A stretch of 64,000 bases of DNA from NCBI GenBank assembly GCA_003220225.1, contig QHRU01000036.1, forward strand, positions 146,982-210,981, in the 5' to 3' direction. The stretch comes from Candidatus Rokuibacteriota bacterium (GTDB taxonomy: Bacteria > Methylomirabilota > Methylomirabilia > Rokubacteriales > CSP1-6). Below the pieces are notes generated by a model that searched no databases, was not told the DNA's origin, and worked only from the letters and a program-made list of their open reading frames with translations. Shown here piece by piece: positions 53,733-63,980 of the stretch (position 1 is the stretch's first letter; every line of letters begins with the position of its first letter). A program made the position numbers and the translations under genes.

Positions 53733-54406
53733 GCCACGCCCCAGGCCAGACGCCACAGGTCCGCCGGCGGACGCCGTCCAGACGCGCGCCGCGTGGCGGC
53801 CACGCGCGCCGCCGCCGTCGCGAGCCGCTCGGTCACGCGCGCGCCGAGCCCGACCATGCGCGCCAGCGGCAGGTCGGCCTCGAGCGCGGCCAGCACGAGG
53901 TCGTCGAAATGCACCTCGTGGAAGTGTGTGGCCGGATACGGGTTGTCGCAGACGAGCGCCTCGAGCACGGCGCGCACGTCGCCGCGCCGCGCCTCGAGCG
54001 CGACGGCCAGCCACTGCTGCGCGTCGGGCAGGAGCGGCAGCGCGCGGAGGAGTGCCGCGCGCTGACGCGCGTCGCCGCTGCGACGCCGGCGCTCGATGAA
54101 TCCTTCGAGGTCCGCCGCCGCGTGGTCCGCGGCGAGCCGCAGCCAGGCGGCGCGGGTGGCGTCATCGATGCCCCACGCCTCGAGCGACCAGTCCACGCCG
54201 AGCGCCGAGAGGGCCGTGCGCTCGGCGGCGTCCAGCGCGAGCGGGGCGGCGCCGAGACGACGGCTCGCCTCAGCGAACGCGGTCTCGAGCGTGCGGACGT
54301 CGGGCGCGGCCGCGACCTCGCGCAGCCACGCGCGCCGGGCGGGGACGCGCCGCGCGACCAGCTCGAGCAGGTGCGCGGCGAGCGGCGATCGCGCGAGAGT
54401 CACCAC
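53729..54406 (-). CDS. EboA domain-containing protein
   Basis: 225 aa from GTG 54406 (GTG 54403 also possible). All-helical repeats LARSPLAAHLLELVARRV, RQRAALLRALPLLPDAQQWL and LEALVCDNPYPATHFHEVHFDDLVLAALEADLPL match the EboA domain, first found in the ebo cluster for membrane-associated metabolites; the biochemical role is not known. No other ebo genes are here. It lies 52 bp after the transketolase gene and overlaps the UdgX gene. Confidence 0.8.
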   Translation of the reverse strand: MVTLARSPLAAHLLELVARRVPARRAWLREVAAAPDVRTLETAFAEASRRLGAAPLALDAAERTALSALGVDWSLEAWGIDDATRAAWLRLAADHAAADLEGFIERRRRSGDARQRAALLRALPLLPDAQQWLAVALEARRGDVRAVLEALVCDNPYPATHFHEVHFDDLVLAALEADLPLARMVGLGARVTERLATAAARVAATRRASGRRPPADLWRLAWGVA

Positions 54407-54458
54407 GGAGCGTTCCTCGACCTCATCCCGGGACCGGGGCGAGCGGAATGCCGCCGAG

Positions 54459-56738
54459 TCACAGGGCCAGCAGCGTGCGGGCGGCGGCGACGATCGCGGC
54501 GGCGTCGATGCCGTAGTGGCGATAGAGATCGGCGCGCGCGCCGGACTGCCCGAAGTCCTCGACGCCGAGCGCCTGCTGAGGAACGCCGAGGGCGCCGCCG
54601 ATGAATCCGAGCGCGTGCGAATGGCCGTCGAGGACGGACACGACGGGCACGTCCTCCTCGTCGGCGGCGACGAGCGTCTCCAGCCACGGCCGCGGCGCGC
54701 GCAGCCCGCGATAGAGCCGGTCGGGGCTGGTGACGACGAACACGTTGGCAAAGACGCCGTGCCCGGCGAGGGCGCGCGCCGCCTCGAGCGCCTCGGTCAC
54801 CATCACGCCGGCGGCGAAGAGGTGCACGGCGCGGTCGGCGGCATACCCGCTGCGGTCACGCGCGTCGCTCAGCCGATAGCCGCCACGCAGAACGGCGTCG
54901 CGATACTCGGGAGTCGTCGCGGGCGCCAGCGCCTGGCTCACGGGGCGCGTCGACAATCTCAGGTAGAGGCTCTCGCCCTCGCGAGCGGCGATGGCGGCGA
55001 GGCCGTCGAGCAGGATCCACTCCACCTCACGCGCGAAGGCCGGTTCGAAATAGGCGATGGCGGGCAGCGCGACGCCGATCGAGGGCGTGATCACCGACTG
55101 ATGCGCGCCGCCCTCGGGCGACAGGGTGACCCCCGACGGCGTCGCGGCCACGACGAAGCGGCCGCCCGCGTAGAGCGCGTGGTAGAGGGCGTCGAGACCC
55201 CGCGGCACGAACGGATCGTAGAGGGTGCCGATCGGCAGCAGCGTCGTCCCCGACAGCTCCGCGGTGAGCCCGAGCGCGCCGAGCAGGAGGAAGAGGTTGT
55301 GCTCGGCGATGCCCAGCTCGATGTGACGGCCCGCGGGCGATTCCCTCCACGCCATCGCCTGCGGCGCGTCGGCGAACGGATCCGGCCGCGCCTCGGCCGC
55401 GTAGACGCCCTTGCGGTTGATCCAGCCCGCGAGGTGCGTCGTCACCGCGACGTCGGCGGACGCGGTGACGATCGCGTCGCCCTCGGGGCGGCGGCCGAGC
55501 GCGCCGAGCACGCGGCCGAACGCCTCTTGCGTGGACATCGCGCCCTCGTATGTCTCGTCGAGGTTCGTGGGGACGCTCGGCGCGGCCGCGCGCCGCGGCG
55601 CCGTCCAGAGCGGCGGCAGCCCGCGCACGTACGCCGCCTCCGCGCTCGCGGGATCGAAGCCGGCCCACTCCTCGCCCGGCGCCACGCCGAACGCGTCCCG
55701 CAGCTCGGCGATCTGCGCGGGGCTCGTGACCATCGTGTGGTTGAGGGGATCGGCTGCGGAGGGCAGCCCCCAGCCCTTGATCGTGTCGGCCAGGATCACC
55801 GCCGGCCGCCCGCGCTCGCGCTCTGCCTCGTCGAGCGCGTCGAGGATCGACGCGAGGTCATGGCCGCCGACGTCGGCGACGAGCGCGGGCAGCGCGTCGT
55901 CGGCCACGTCGGCGAGGGCGCGATCGAGCTCGGCGTCGAGCGCCCCGTCGGGCGTCGTCACCAGCGTCTTGCGCACGGCGCCCGCGGGCAGCCGCAGCAG
56001 GCGCTGGTAGTCGCGGCTCGGCATCGTCTCGAGCCGGCCGCGCAGCCGCTCGCCGCCGGGACGCCGGAACGCGGCCTCGAGGGTGCGGCCCCACCGGAGC
56101 TCGCGGACGCGCCATCCGTGGGCGCGAAAGAGATCGCCGAGCTGACGCGTGCGCGTCTCTGGCACGACGCGGTCGAGGCTCTGGCGATTCACGTCGACGA
56201 TCCAGAGGACGTCGCCGCCGAGCCGCGTGAGCGCCGCCTCGCCGAGCGCCTCCCACACGTTGCCCTCGTCGAGCTCGGCGTCGCCCACCATGACCACGAA
56301 GCGCTCGGGCGCACGGGCCGCGCCGTGATCGACGAGGTAGCGCGTCGCGAGGGCGCCGAATGTCGTCATGACCGCGCCGAGCCCCATCGAGCCGGTCGAC
56401 AGGTCGACGACGTCGGGGTTCTTGCGGCGGCTCGGGTACGCTTGCAGGCCGCCGAACGCGCGCAGCGTCGCGAGCCGCGCGCCGTCGAGCCGACCGCGCA
56501 GGAACTGGATCGCGTAGAAGGCCGGCGCCGCGTGCGCCTTCGTCGCTACCACGTCGCCCGGGCGGAGGGCCTTGAAGTAGAGCGCGGTCAGCAGGCTCAC
56601 CACCGACGCCGACGACGCCTGGTGGCCGCCGACCTTCGTGCCGTCGGCGCTCGGCCGCGCGTTGGCCTCGTGCACCATCCACGTGGAGAGCCAGAGCACG
56701 CGGCGCTGGATGCTCTCGAGGATCTCGAGCTCGGTCAC
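54459..56738 (-). CDS. transketolase-like enzyme, AceE/pyruvate dehydrogenase E1-related
   Basis: 759 aa in one chain. The thiamine diphosphate motif is GDAELDEGNVWEAL ... IVDVNRQ (about 158-190). GGHQASSASVVSLLTALYF, KAHAAPAFYAIQFLRGRLD and LQAYPSRRKNPDVVDLSTGSMGLG follow the homodimeric E1 (AceE) order rather than classical transketolase. The pyrimidine half is about 400-600 (IELGIAEHNLFLLLGALG). No E2 or E3 gene is adjacent. The start is a GTG overlapping the stop of a DNA-ligase fragment. Confidence 0.88.
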   Translation of the reverse strand: MTELEILESIQRRVLWLSTWMVHEANARPSADGTKVGGHQASSASVVSLLTALYFKALRPGDVVATKAHAAPAFYAIQFLRGRLDGARLATLRAFGGLQAYPSRRKNPDVVDLSTGSMGLGAVMTTFGALATRYLVDHGAARAPERFVVMVGDAELDEGNVWEALGEAALTRLGGDVLWIVDVNRQSLDRVVPETRTRQLGDLFRAHGWRVRELRWGRTLEAAFRRPGGERLRGRLETMPSRDYQRLLRLPAGAVRKTLVTTPDGALDAELDRALADVADDALPALVADVGGHDLASILDALDEAERERGRPAVILADTIKGWGLPSAADPLNHTMVTSPAQIAELRDAFGVAPGEEWAGFDPASAEAAYVRGLPPLWTAPRRAAAPSVPTNLDETYEGAMSTQEAFGRVLGALGRRPEGDAIVTASADVAVTTHLAGWINRKGVYAAEARPDPFADAPQAMAWRESPAGRHIELGIAEHNLFLLLGALGLTAELSGTTLLPIGTLYDPFVPRGLDALYHALYAGGRFVVAATPSGVTLSPEGGAHQSVITPSIGVALPAIAYFEPAFAREVEWILLDGLAAIAAREGESLYLRLSTRPVSQALAPATTPEYRDAVLRGGYRLSDARDRSGYAADRAVHLFAAGVMVTEALEAARALAGHGVFANVFVVTSPDRLYRGLRAPRPWLETLVAADEEDVPVVSVLDGHSHALGFIGGALGVPQQALGVEDFGQSGARADLYRHYGIDAAAIVAAARTLLAL

Positions 56739-56923
56739 CCGGCTCTCCGTCCCCAGAACGCCCGGTCGCCGTCTCGGAAGGCGAGGCAGCGGAACCCATC
56801 CCACTTGGGCTCGAAGAGCCAGTCGTCGCCGGGTGCAAGCGCGTCGACGGCGAGCGCCTCCATCGGCGGGTACGGCGGCCGGACGGCCAACTCGAGCTCG
56901 GGGAAGCCGGCGGCGGGCGTCAT
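56735..56923 (-). pseudogene. N-terminal fragment of an ATP-dependent DNA ligase
   Basis: 62 codons. RPPYPPMEALAVDAL and WLFEPKWDGFRCLAFRDGDR match the start of the ATP-dependent (LigC/LigD-type) ligase catalytic domain, including the nucleotidyl Lys in EPKWDG. The frame then breaks (AFWGRRAG) and stops, with the stop overlapping the transketolase GTG. It is too short for a ligase, so it is probably a remnant at a rearrangement junction; a coding leader peptide is possible. Confidence 0.7.
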
Positions 56924-57141
56924 CGAGCCTCAGTATATGCAGGATAGAGATCGACGAGATCGAGGAGCGCCGACGCAGGATCGAGGAGCGTCACGGGTCC
57001 CCCGGGACGCTCAAAGCGCCCGGTCGGCGGCGGGGATCGGCCCAGCGATCGAGACCCCGGTCGGGCCCCTTTCCAGAACGGGCTAACGACAAGACATGTG
57101 CCACGCCGGCCCGACATACAAATATCCGTCTTCATTAACAT

Positions 57142-57240
57142 AATTGGCCATACCGTGGTGTCGGTTCCGAGCTTCTGGCCAATTTCAACGCAATTGGCCA
57201 TTTTCTTGGCAGGGTCGCTTCGGCTAGAATCACGGGGACG
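57142..57240 (+). promoter_or_regulatory. promoter and three ATTGGCCA sites before the NtrC-type regulator
   Basis: AATTGGCCAT occurs at 57142-57151 and 57192-57201, and its inverse TGGCCAATT at 57176-57184. A -10-like TAGAAT lies at 57225-57230, 10 bp before the ATG, so the mRNA would be almost leaderless. No good -35 is seen at 17 bp (TTTCTT at 57202-57207), as expected for an activator-dependent or autoregulated promoter. The rest of the gap (56924-57141) shows GC-rich hairpin-like sequence and no gene. Confidence 0.5.
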
Positions 57241-58587
<1,347 letters not shown>

Positions 58588-58802
58588 TTTCGGGCCCGGC
58601 CCGGCACTGGTCAGTTCCTCGCCACAGCGCGACTGCCATCCGGTCCGATCGGTTAGGAATCAGCCGGACACGAGGCCTTTCGGACGTCCGCGCATCTCCA
58701 TTTAATGAATAGAATCCGATATTTGAGGCCAGGGGTTCGGGTTTGGTACTCCCCTTGCTCCTTCTCCGCACGACACAGCAAATCCAGCGCGAGGAGCGGG
58801 GG

Positions 58803-60488
58803 ATGAGATTGGTGGTCAAGAAGCTGGAAATCGCAGACCTCGGGCAGCTGCAGTCGCTGGTGATCGAGCACCTGGACGGAATCGAGTCCGGTCTCACGGT
58901 GATCGACTCTCGCCTGCTGCTGGGTCACGCCACCATGGACATCGTCGCGCTCGACGCTGACGGCACGCTCGTGCTCGTGACTGCCGGCTTCACCGCCGAC
59001 GAGGAGATGCTGCTGAAGGCGGTCGAGGCGTACTCCTGGTGCCTCGAGTATCCCGACGCCATTCGTCGCCTCTACCCTTCGGTCGAGATCTCCGCCGCGC
59101 GGCCGCCGCGTCTGATGTTCGTGGTCGAGCGGCTGCCCGACGCGTTCCACCGCAAGATCAAGCAGCTCGGCTTCTCCGAGGTCGACTGCGTGGAGTTTCG
59201 TTACCTCGACATGAGCGGCACGCCGGCCGCCTACTTCGACACCATCGCGCGGCTGCGGCGCGGCTCGGGCCTCGCCGAGTTCACGCCCGCGCCGATCGCC
59301 CGCCGCGTGGCCGACCTGCAGCCGCGGCGTATGCCGGAGCCGATGACGTCGGAGCGTCCGATGGAAAAGCTGGTGGACCGCGGAGACAAGGTGGTCCCGC
59401 TGGCGAGCGCGCCGAGCGCCGCGCGCGCAACGAGCGTGCGCCTGCAGAAGATGCTCAACACCCATGGCACGGGCCACGGCAACGCCGTCGCGCCGGTGAT
59501 CGAGATCGGCATGCGCGCCGCCGCCGCGCCGACGCCGCGCGTCGAGCTTGCTGCGCCGCGGGCCGAGGCCGCGCACGTCGAGACGCCCATGCCGCGCATC
59601 GAGACGCCCGCGCCGCGTATCGAGACGCCCGCGCCCCGCATCGAGACGCCCGCGCCCCGCATCGAGCTGCCGGCGCCGCGCATCGAGCTGCCGACCGTCG
59701 AGATCGCGGCGCCGCCCGTCGAAGCGCCGCGCGTCGAGATCGTGGCCCCGGCCGTCGAAGCAGCGCCGGTCGAGATCGTCGAGATTGCCGCGCCGACTGT
59801 CGAAGCGGCCGCTTCGGAGGTCGAGAGCCCGGCGCCGCCCGTCGAGACCGTCATCGAGCCGATCGTGCGCCTGAGGCTGCGCGATGCGGTCGCCGCTCCG
59901 GCACCGGCCGCGGTCGCCCCAGCCCCCGCGCCCCAGGCGTCGAAGCCGCGCATCTCGTTCGCCGGGATCGCCAAGGAGCTGCTCGGGGCGGCGGCGCCCG
60001 CGCCCCGGCTCGAGGCGCCTGCGGTGATCCCGCGGCCGGCGGTCGAGAAGATCACGCGCGCCACACTCGAGAACATCGCGGCCGCGGCGGCCGGCGCCAG
60101 CGCCGAGACCGATTCGGCGGTCGCCGTCGCGCAGGTGCCCGAGGCGAAGCCCGCGCCGGTGGTCGCCGCCGCCCCCAAGCCGATGTTCACCGCGCCCAAG
60201 CCGGCGGCCGCGGCGCCTAAGCCGGCGGTCCCGGCGCCCAAGCACGTAGCGGCCGCTCCCAAGCCGGTGGTCGCCGCGCCTGCGCCGGCTGCGGGGGTGG
60301 CCGCGGCGCCCAAGCCGGCGGTCCCGGCGGCCAAGCCCGCGGCCGAAGCGCCCGCGCCGAAGCCGACCGAGCCGGAGTCGCCGGCCCACAACCTCCCGCA
60401 GGAGTTCGAGGGGCTCAAGTTCCCGAACGACGGCGTGCTGACGCGCCAGTGGATGGAGTTCTTGAACCAGATGGCCTCGAGCAAGTGA
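58803..60488 (+). CDS. degenerate PD-(D/E)XK-like domain with a Pro/Ala-rich repeat tail
   Basis: 561 aa. GAGGAGCGGGGG precedes the ATG. Residues 25-140 resemble a NucS/RecB-like nuclease core: SRLLLGHATMDIVALDADGTLVLVTAG, EMLLKAVEAYSWCLE and a following helix. In active members the strand carries E-x-K; here it reads VTAG, so catalysis is unlikely. Residues about 250-350 are near-perfect PRIETPA/PRIELPA repeats, then long Ala-Pro-Lys stretches. The end PQEFEGLKFPNDGVLTRQWM is ordered. It lies between two response regulators, so it may be a scaffold; function unknown. Confidence 0.7.
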   Translation: MRLVVKKLEIADLGQLQSLVIEHLDGIESGLTVIDSRLLLGHATMDIVALDADGTLVLVTAGFTADEEMLLKAVEAYSWCLEYPDAIRRLYPSVEISAARPPRLMFVVERLPDAFHRKIKQLGFSEVDCVEFRYLDMSGTPAAYFDTIARLRRGSGLAEFTPAPIARRVADLQPRRMPEPMTSERPMEKLVDRGDKVVPLASAPSAARATSVRLQKMLNTHGTGHGNAVAPVIEIGMRAAAAPTPRVELAAPRAEAAHVETPMPRIETPAPRIETPAPRIETPAPRIELPAPRIELPTVEIAAPPVEAPRVEIVAPAVEAAPVEIVEIAAPTVEAAASEVESPAPPVETVIEPIVRLRLRDAVAAPAPAAVAPAPAPQASKPRISFAGIAKELLGAAAPAPRLEAPAVIPRPAVEKITRATLENIAAAAAGASAETDSAVAVAQVPEAKPAPVVAAAPKPMFTAPKPAAAAPKPAVPAPKHVAAAPKPVVAAPAPAAGVAAAPKPAVPAAKPAAEAPAPKPTEPESPAHNLPQEFEGLKFPNDGVLTRQWMEFLNQMASSK

Positions 60489-60505
60489 GCCAGGGAAAGG
60501 ACACC

Positions 60506-62032
60506 ATGACTTCCGCCTCCGCGCTTCGCGTGCTCGCCGTCGACGATAACTCGTCGCTGCTGCGCTTCCTCGTCTCCGCGTTCACCGCGAGCGGCTGTGC
60601 GGTCACGGCGGCCCCGACGGCCGAGGAGGCCCTCGACCGGATCGAGACCGACGCGTTCGACCTCGTGGTGTCCGACATCAAGATGCCGGGGCTGAGCGGC
60701 CTCGACCTGCTGCGCGCGGTGAAGGCCAAGCAGCCGGCGACGCCGGTGGTGCTGATCACGGGCGCGCCCTCGGTGAACTCCGCGGTCTTCGGACTGCGCC
60801 ACGGCGCGTACGACTATCTGCCGAAGCCGTTCTCGATCAAGGAAGTTCAGGGAATGGTCGAGCGCGTGCGTGCCGACCGCGCCAAGTGGAACGGCCAGAC
60901 GCCGCTGCCGTCAGGGCTCGCCGAGGAGCTGCACCGCCGGGAGGCCGGCGTCGAGATGCTGCTCCGCATCGGCGACCTCGCCCTGCAGGGCCTCGACCCG
61001 CAGGCGTTCATGGAGCAGACGCTGCGCCTGGCCACCGAGAGCCTCAAGAACGACGGCGGCCTCCTGCTGCTGCGCGACGAGCACGGCCACTTCACCTCCG
61101 CGCAGACCGGCGCGCCGGCCGTGGTCAGCGAGCTGCTGGGCCTGCTGCAGCTGGGCTTCGACCGCGTGGTCGCCACCGGGGGGCGCGAGGCCGTCGCGCT
61201 GACGCGGCCGGGCCACCGCCTGGACGTCGTGGCGGCCGCGATCCCCGGCGTCGACCGGTGCATGGGGGTCGTGTGCCTCGCGCGCCTGTCGGTGAACGGC
61301 GGATTCCTGCCGGACGAGCGGGACATGCTGCTGGGATTCGCGCAGACGACGGCGGTCGCGCTCCAGAAGCTCGTGCTGCGCGAGAGCCTCGAGCGTCACC
61401 TGGTCGACACCATCACTGCCTTCGTCAACGCCATCGAGTCGAAGGATCCGTACCTGAAGGGCCACTCGGCGCGCGTGGCGCTCTACGCCGTCGAGATCGC
61501 CTCCAGGATGGGGCTGGACGACGAAACCGTCCAAATCGTGAGCCGAGGCGCAATGCTCCACGATTTGGGTAAACTCTCCATCATGGACACGATCCTCCGG
61601 AAGCCGGACCGCCTGACCGACGAGGAGTTCGCGATCATCAAGGCGCACCCGGTGGTCGGCGAGCGCATCCTCAAGCCGCTGACCTTCCTCCATCGCGAAT
61701 CGTGCGCGGTCCGCAGCCACCACGAGCGGTTCGACGGCACGGGCTATCCGGACGGCCTCAAGGGCGAGGACATCCCACTGGTGGCGCGCATCGTGACGGT
61801 GGCCGACGTGTTCGACGCGGTGACGTCGAACCGGCCCTACCGCACGGCGCTGCCGGTCGAAGCCGCGCGCGAGGAGATCGCCCGCGGCCGGGGCACCCAC
61901 TTCGACCCGCAGGTGGCGGACGCCTTCGCGAGCATCCCGCTCGAGCGCCTGGTGGAGATCACCCGGCACTACGAGTCGCTCGTCAGCGCGCCCCTCCGGA
62001 CCGGTGAGGGCGAGCTGGCGCGCGCAAGTTGA
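60506..62032 (+). CDS. response regulator with GAF-like and HD-GYP domains
   Basis: 508 aa. The receiver domain has phospho-acceptor Asp57 (VVSDIKMPGLSG). The middle (about 155-300) is GAF-like (GGLLLLRDEHG, MGVVCLARLSVNGGF). The C-terminal HD-GYP domain is complete: HDLGKLSIMDTILRKPDRLT and the HHE-GYP set HHERFDGTGYPDGLKGEDIP. It should hydrolyse cyclic di-GMP and link that signal to phosphorelay. It follows the degenerate-nuclease gene by 17 bp and is translationally coupled to the next receiver gene. Confidence 0.95.
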   Translation: MTSASALRVLAVDDNSSLLRFLVSAFTASGCAVTAAPTAEEALDRIETDAFDLVVSDIKMPGLSGLDLLRAVKAKQPATPVVLITGAPSVNSAVFGLRHGAYDYLPKPFSIKEVQGMVERVRADRAKWNGQTPLPSGLAEELHRREAGVEMLLRIGDLALQGLDPQAFMEQTLRLATESLKNDGGLLLLRDEHGHFTSAQTGAPAVVSELLGLLQLGFDRVVATGGREAVALTRPGHRLDVVAAAIPGVDRCMGVVCLARLSVNGGFLPDERDMLLGFAQTTAVALQKLVLRESLERHLVDTITAFVNAIESKDPYLKGHSARVALYAVEIASRMGLDDETVQIVSRGAMLHDLGKLSIMDTILRKPDRLTDEEFAIIKAHPVVGERILKPLTFLHRESCAVRSHHERFDGTGYPDGLKGEDIPLVARIVTVADVFDAVTSNRPYRTALPVEAAREEIARGRGTHFDPQVADAFASIPLERLVEITRHYESLVSAPLRTGEGELARAS

Positions 62033-62418
62033 ACCAGGCCAAAACTAGGATCCTCATCGTCGACGACGCGGGGCCCGTGGTCGTGCTCTGCGTGAACGTG
62101 CTACAGGCGCTCGGGTACGCCGTGAAGGGCGCGAACCGCGGCGAGACCGCGGTGGAGCTTCTGCGTAAGGAGCGATTCGACCTCATGGTCCTCGACTACA
62201 AGATGCCGGGCATGACGGGTTTCGACGTGTATCAGCAGGCGAAGGCGCTGTACCCTGATATCGCGGTTGTGCTGGTGACAGGCCACGGCTCGCCGGAGGT
62301 CGTCAACGAGGCCAACCGCATGGGTTTCGACTCGATCCTGTTGAAGCCGTTTACCTCTGAGGAACTGCGCGGGACCGTCGAGAAAGTGCTCACGGACCGC
62401 AAGCAGGACGCGCGCTGA
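62029..62418 (+). CDS. single-domain response regulator
   Basis: 129 aa. A TTG start (TTGA overlap with the HD-GYP stop) gives MNQAKTRILIVDD. The receiver fold is complete, with Asp12-Asp13, phospho-acceptor Asp56 (DLMVLDYKMPGM), Thr in VLVTGHGS and Lys in ILLKPFTSEE. There is no output domain, so it relays a phosphate or acts by binding a partner. Its stop overlaps the start of the methyltransferase gene. Confidence 0.93.
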   Translation: MNQAKTRILIVDDAGPVVVLCVNVLQALGYAVKGANRGETAVELLRKERFDLMVLDYKMPGMTGFDVYQQAKALYPDIAVVLVTGHGSPEVVNEANRMGFDSILLKPFTSEELRGTVEKVLTDRKQDAR

Positions 62419-63212
62419 TGCCGTCGATCGGCGCGGAAACTCGCGGCCCGGCCGCGGCGGAGGGCATCATGGGCGCCGTGGTGAGGGCCCTCCAGTGGGG
62501 CCTGGACCGGATGTTGTCCGTGGGTTACGGCGTCGTCTACGACGCCATCTTCGAGCGCTTCCAGCCGTACCGGGATCTCCAGGCCGACGTGCTCGAGCTC
62601 GTCGAAAAGGGCGCGCCCCACGGGCCGCGCCGCGACGTGCACGTGCTCGACGTCGGCTGCGGCCCGGGCAACTTCACCTTCGTGCTCGCCGAGGCCGGCT
62701 TCTCCACGATCGGCCTGGAGGCGTACGCGGCGCTCGTCGAGCTGGCGCGCGAAAAGCGCCGCGCCAAGCGGCTGGCCAACCTGGCGTTCCGCCACGGCGA
62801 TCTCGCCGAGGGCGCGGGCGGCCGCGACGGATCGTTCGACATGGTGGTGAGCATCCACGGGCTCTACGTGCACCCCGAGCCGCTCACGCTCCTGCATGAG
62901 GCGTGGCGCGTGCTCAAGCCCGGCGGCCACGCCGTGTTCGTCAATCCCACGCGCCGCGTCGGCCCCTGGTCGACGTTCCGCGAGATCAAGCATCGGGACG
63001 GGCTGCGCGGGGCGCTCGCGAGTCTGTTGTGGCTCGTGCCCAACTCGATCTTCGAGGTCGCGCGCAAGCGCATCGGCCCGCACTACTGGGACGAGAATCA
63101 GTTCGCGGAGAACCTCAAAGCGGCCGGATTCACCGTCCTCGGGACGCGCCGGACGTTCCTCAACGGCGCGAGCGTGCTCGTCTGGGCGCGTCGGGACGTC
63201 GAGGACTCGTGA
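62418..63212 (+). CDS. class I SAM-dependent methyltransferase (first of a tandem pair)
   Basis: 264 aa. The SAM motif VLDVGCGPGNFTFVLAEAG is near residue 77, with SFDMVVSIHGLYVHPEPLTLLHEAWRVLKPGGHAVF as motifs II-III. It opens with YGVVYDAIFERFQPYRDL. The next gene, starting at the base after this stop, is a clear paralogue (VGYGLTYDAVVSGFPPYERL), so the pair arose by duplication. The acceptor is unknown; the order after receiver genes suggests regulation of some surface or lipid modification. Confidence 0.92.
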   Translation: MPSIGAETRGPAAAEGIMGAVVRALQWGLDRMLSVGYGVVYDAIFERFQPYRDLQADVLELVEKGAPHGPRRDVHVLDVGCGPGNFTFVLAEAGFSTIGLEAYAALVELAREKRRAKRLANLAFRHGDLAEGAGGRDGSFDMVVSIHGLYVHPEPLTLLHEAWRVLKPGGHAVFVNPTRRVGPWSTFREIKHRDGLRGALASLLWLVPNSIFEVARKRIGPHYWDENQFAENLKAAGFTVLGTRRTFLNGASVLVWARRDVEDS

Positions 63213-63980
63213 ATGGCGCGGCAGCCAGCCCGGCCCGACGCCCTGACGGGCGAGCTCCTGACGGGGCGACACACCTCGGTGCGGACGGCGACTGAGCGTC
63301 TGATCGCGGTGGGCTACGGGCTCACCTACGACGCCGTGGTCTCGGGCTTCCCGCCCTACGAGCGCCTGCTCGAGGAGATCGCGACGCTCGTCGGGCGCTC
63401 GGCGCCCGCCGGCGCGTCGTCCAGCGTGCTCGACGTGTCGTGCGGCACCGGCACCGTCGCCGCGCGCATCGCCGGGTTGGGCTACCGCGTCACCGGACTC
63501 GACGCCGTCAGTCACCTCGTCGACGTCGCGCGCGAGCACTGGGGCGGCCGCGGCCTGGCCCTGACGTTCGAGCACCGCGACATCGCGTCCGATCCGCCCC
63601 TGGGCGACGCCACGTTCGACGTGATCGTGAGCATGCACACGATCTACTGGCATCCCCGGCCCGAGGCGATGCTGGCGGCCTGCCGCCGTGCGCTCAAGCC
63701 CGGCGGTCATGCGATCTTCCTCACCTACGGGCGGCCCGCGCGCGTGCTCTCCACGTTCCGCGAGGTCCGCGCCCGGCTGGGCACCCTGGAGGCGCTGCGC
63801 TCGCTCCGCTGGCTCCTGCCCACCGCGATCTTCGAGACGCTGCGGCACGTGGAGCGCCGCTACCTCAGCGAGCGTGAGTTCTGCGCCGCCGTGGCCGCCG
63901 CAGGCTTCGAAGTGCTCGAGAGCCGAGACACGTTCCTGGCCGGGATCAGCCGGCTCGCCTGGACGCGCGCCGCCTCTTAG
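63213..63980 (+). CDS. class I SAM-dependent methyltransferase (second of the tandem pair)
   Basis: 255 aa. The SAM motif reads VLDVSCGTGTVAARIAGLG; Ser replaces the usual Gly but the loop is otherwise normal. FDVIVSMHTIYWHPRPEAML and RRALKPGGHAIFLT are motifs II-III. The C-terminal part (YLSEREFCAAVAAAGFEVLES) parallels the upstream gene, as does the N terminus. The pair may form a heterodimer or act on related substrates. The last 20 bases of the window follow the stop and show no gene. Confidence 0.92.
   Translation: MARQPARPDALTGELLTGRHTSVRTATERLIAVGYGLTYDAVVSGFPPYERLLEEIATLVGRSAPAGASSSVLDVSCGTGTVAARIAGLGYRVTGLDAVSHLVDVAREHWGGRGLALTFEHRDIASDPPLGDATFDVIVSMHTIYWHPRPEAMLAACRRALKPGGHAIFLTYGRPARVLSTFREVRARLGTLEALRSLRWLLPTAIFETLRHVERRYLSEREFCAAVAAAGFEVLESRDTFLAGISRLAWTRAAS

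Noticed and set aside
57204..57224. Sigma-54 promoter (TTGGCA...) before the NtrC-type regulator
   Set aside because: The GG element is not followed by GC at the required 10-bp spacing.
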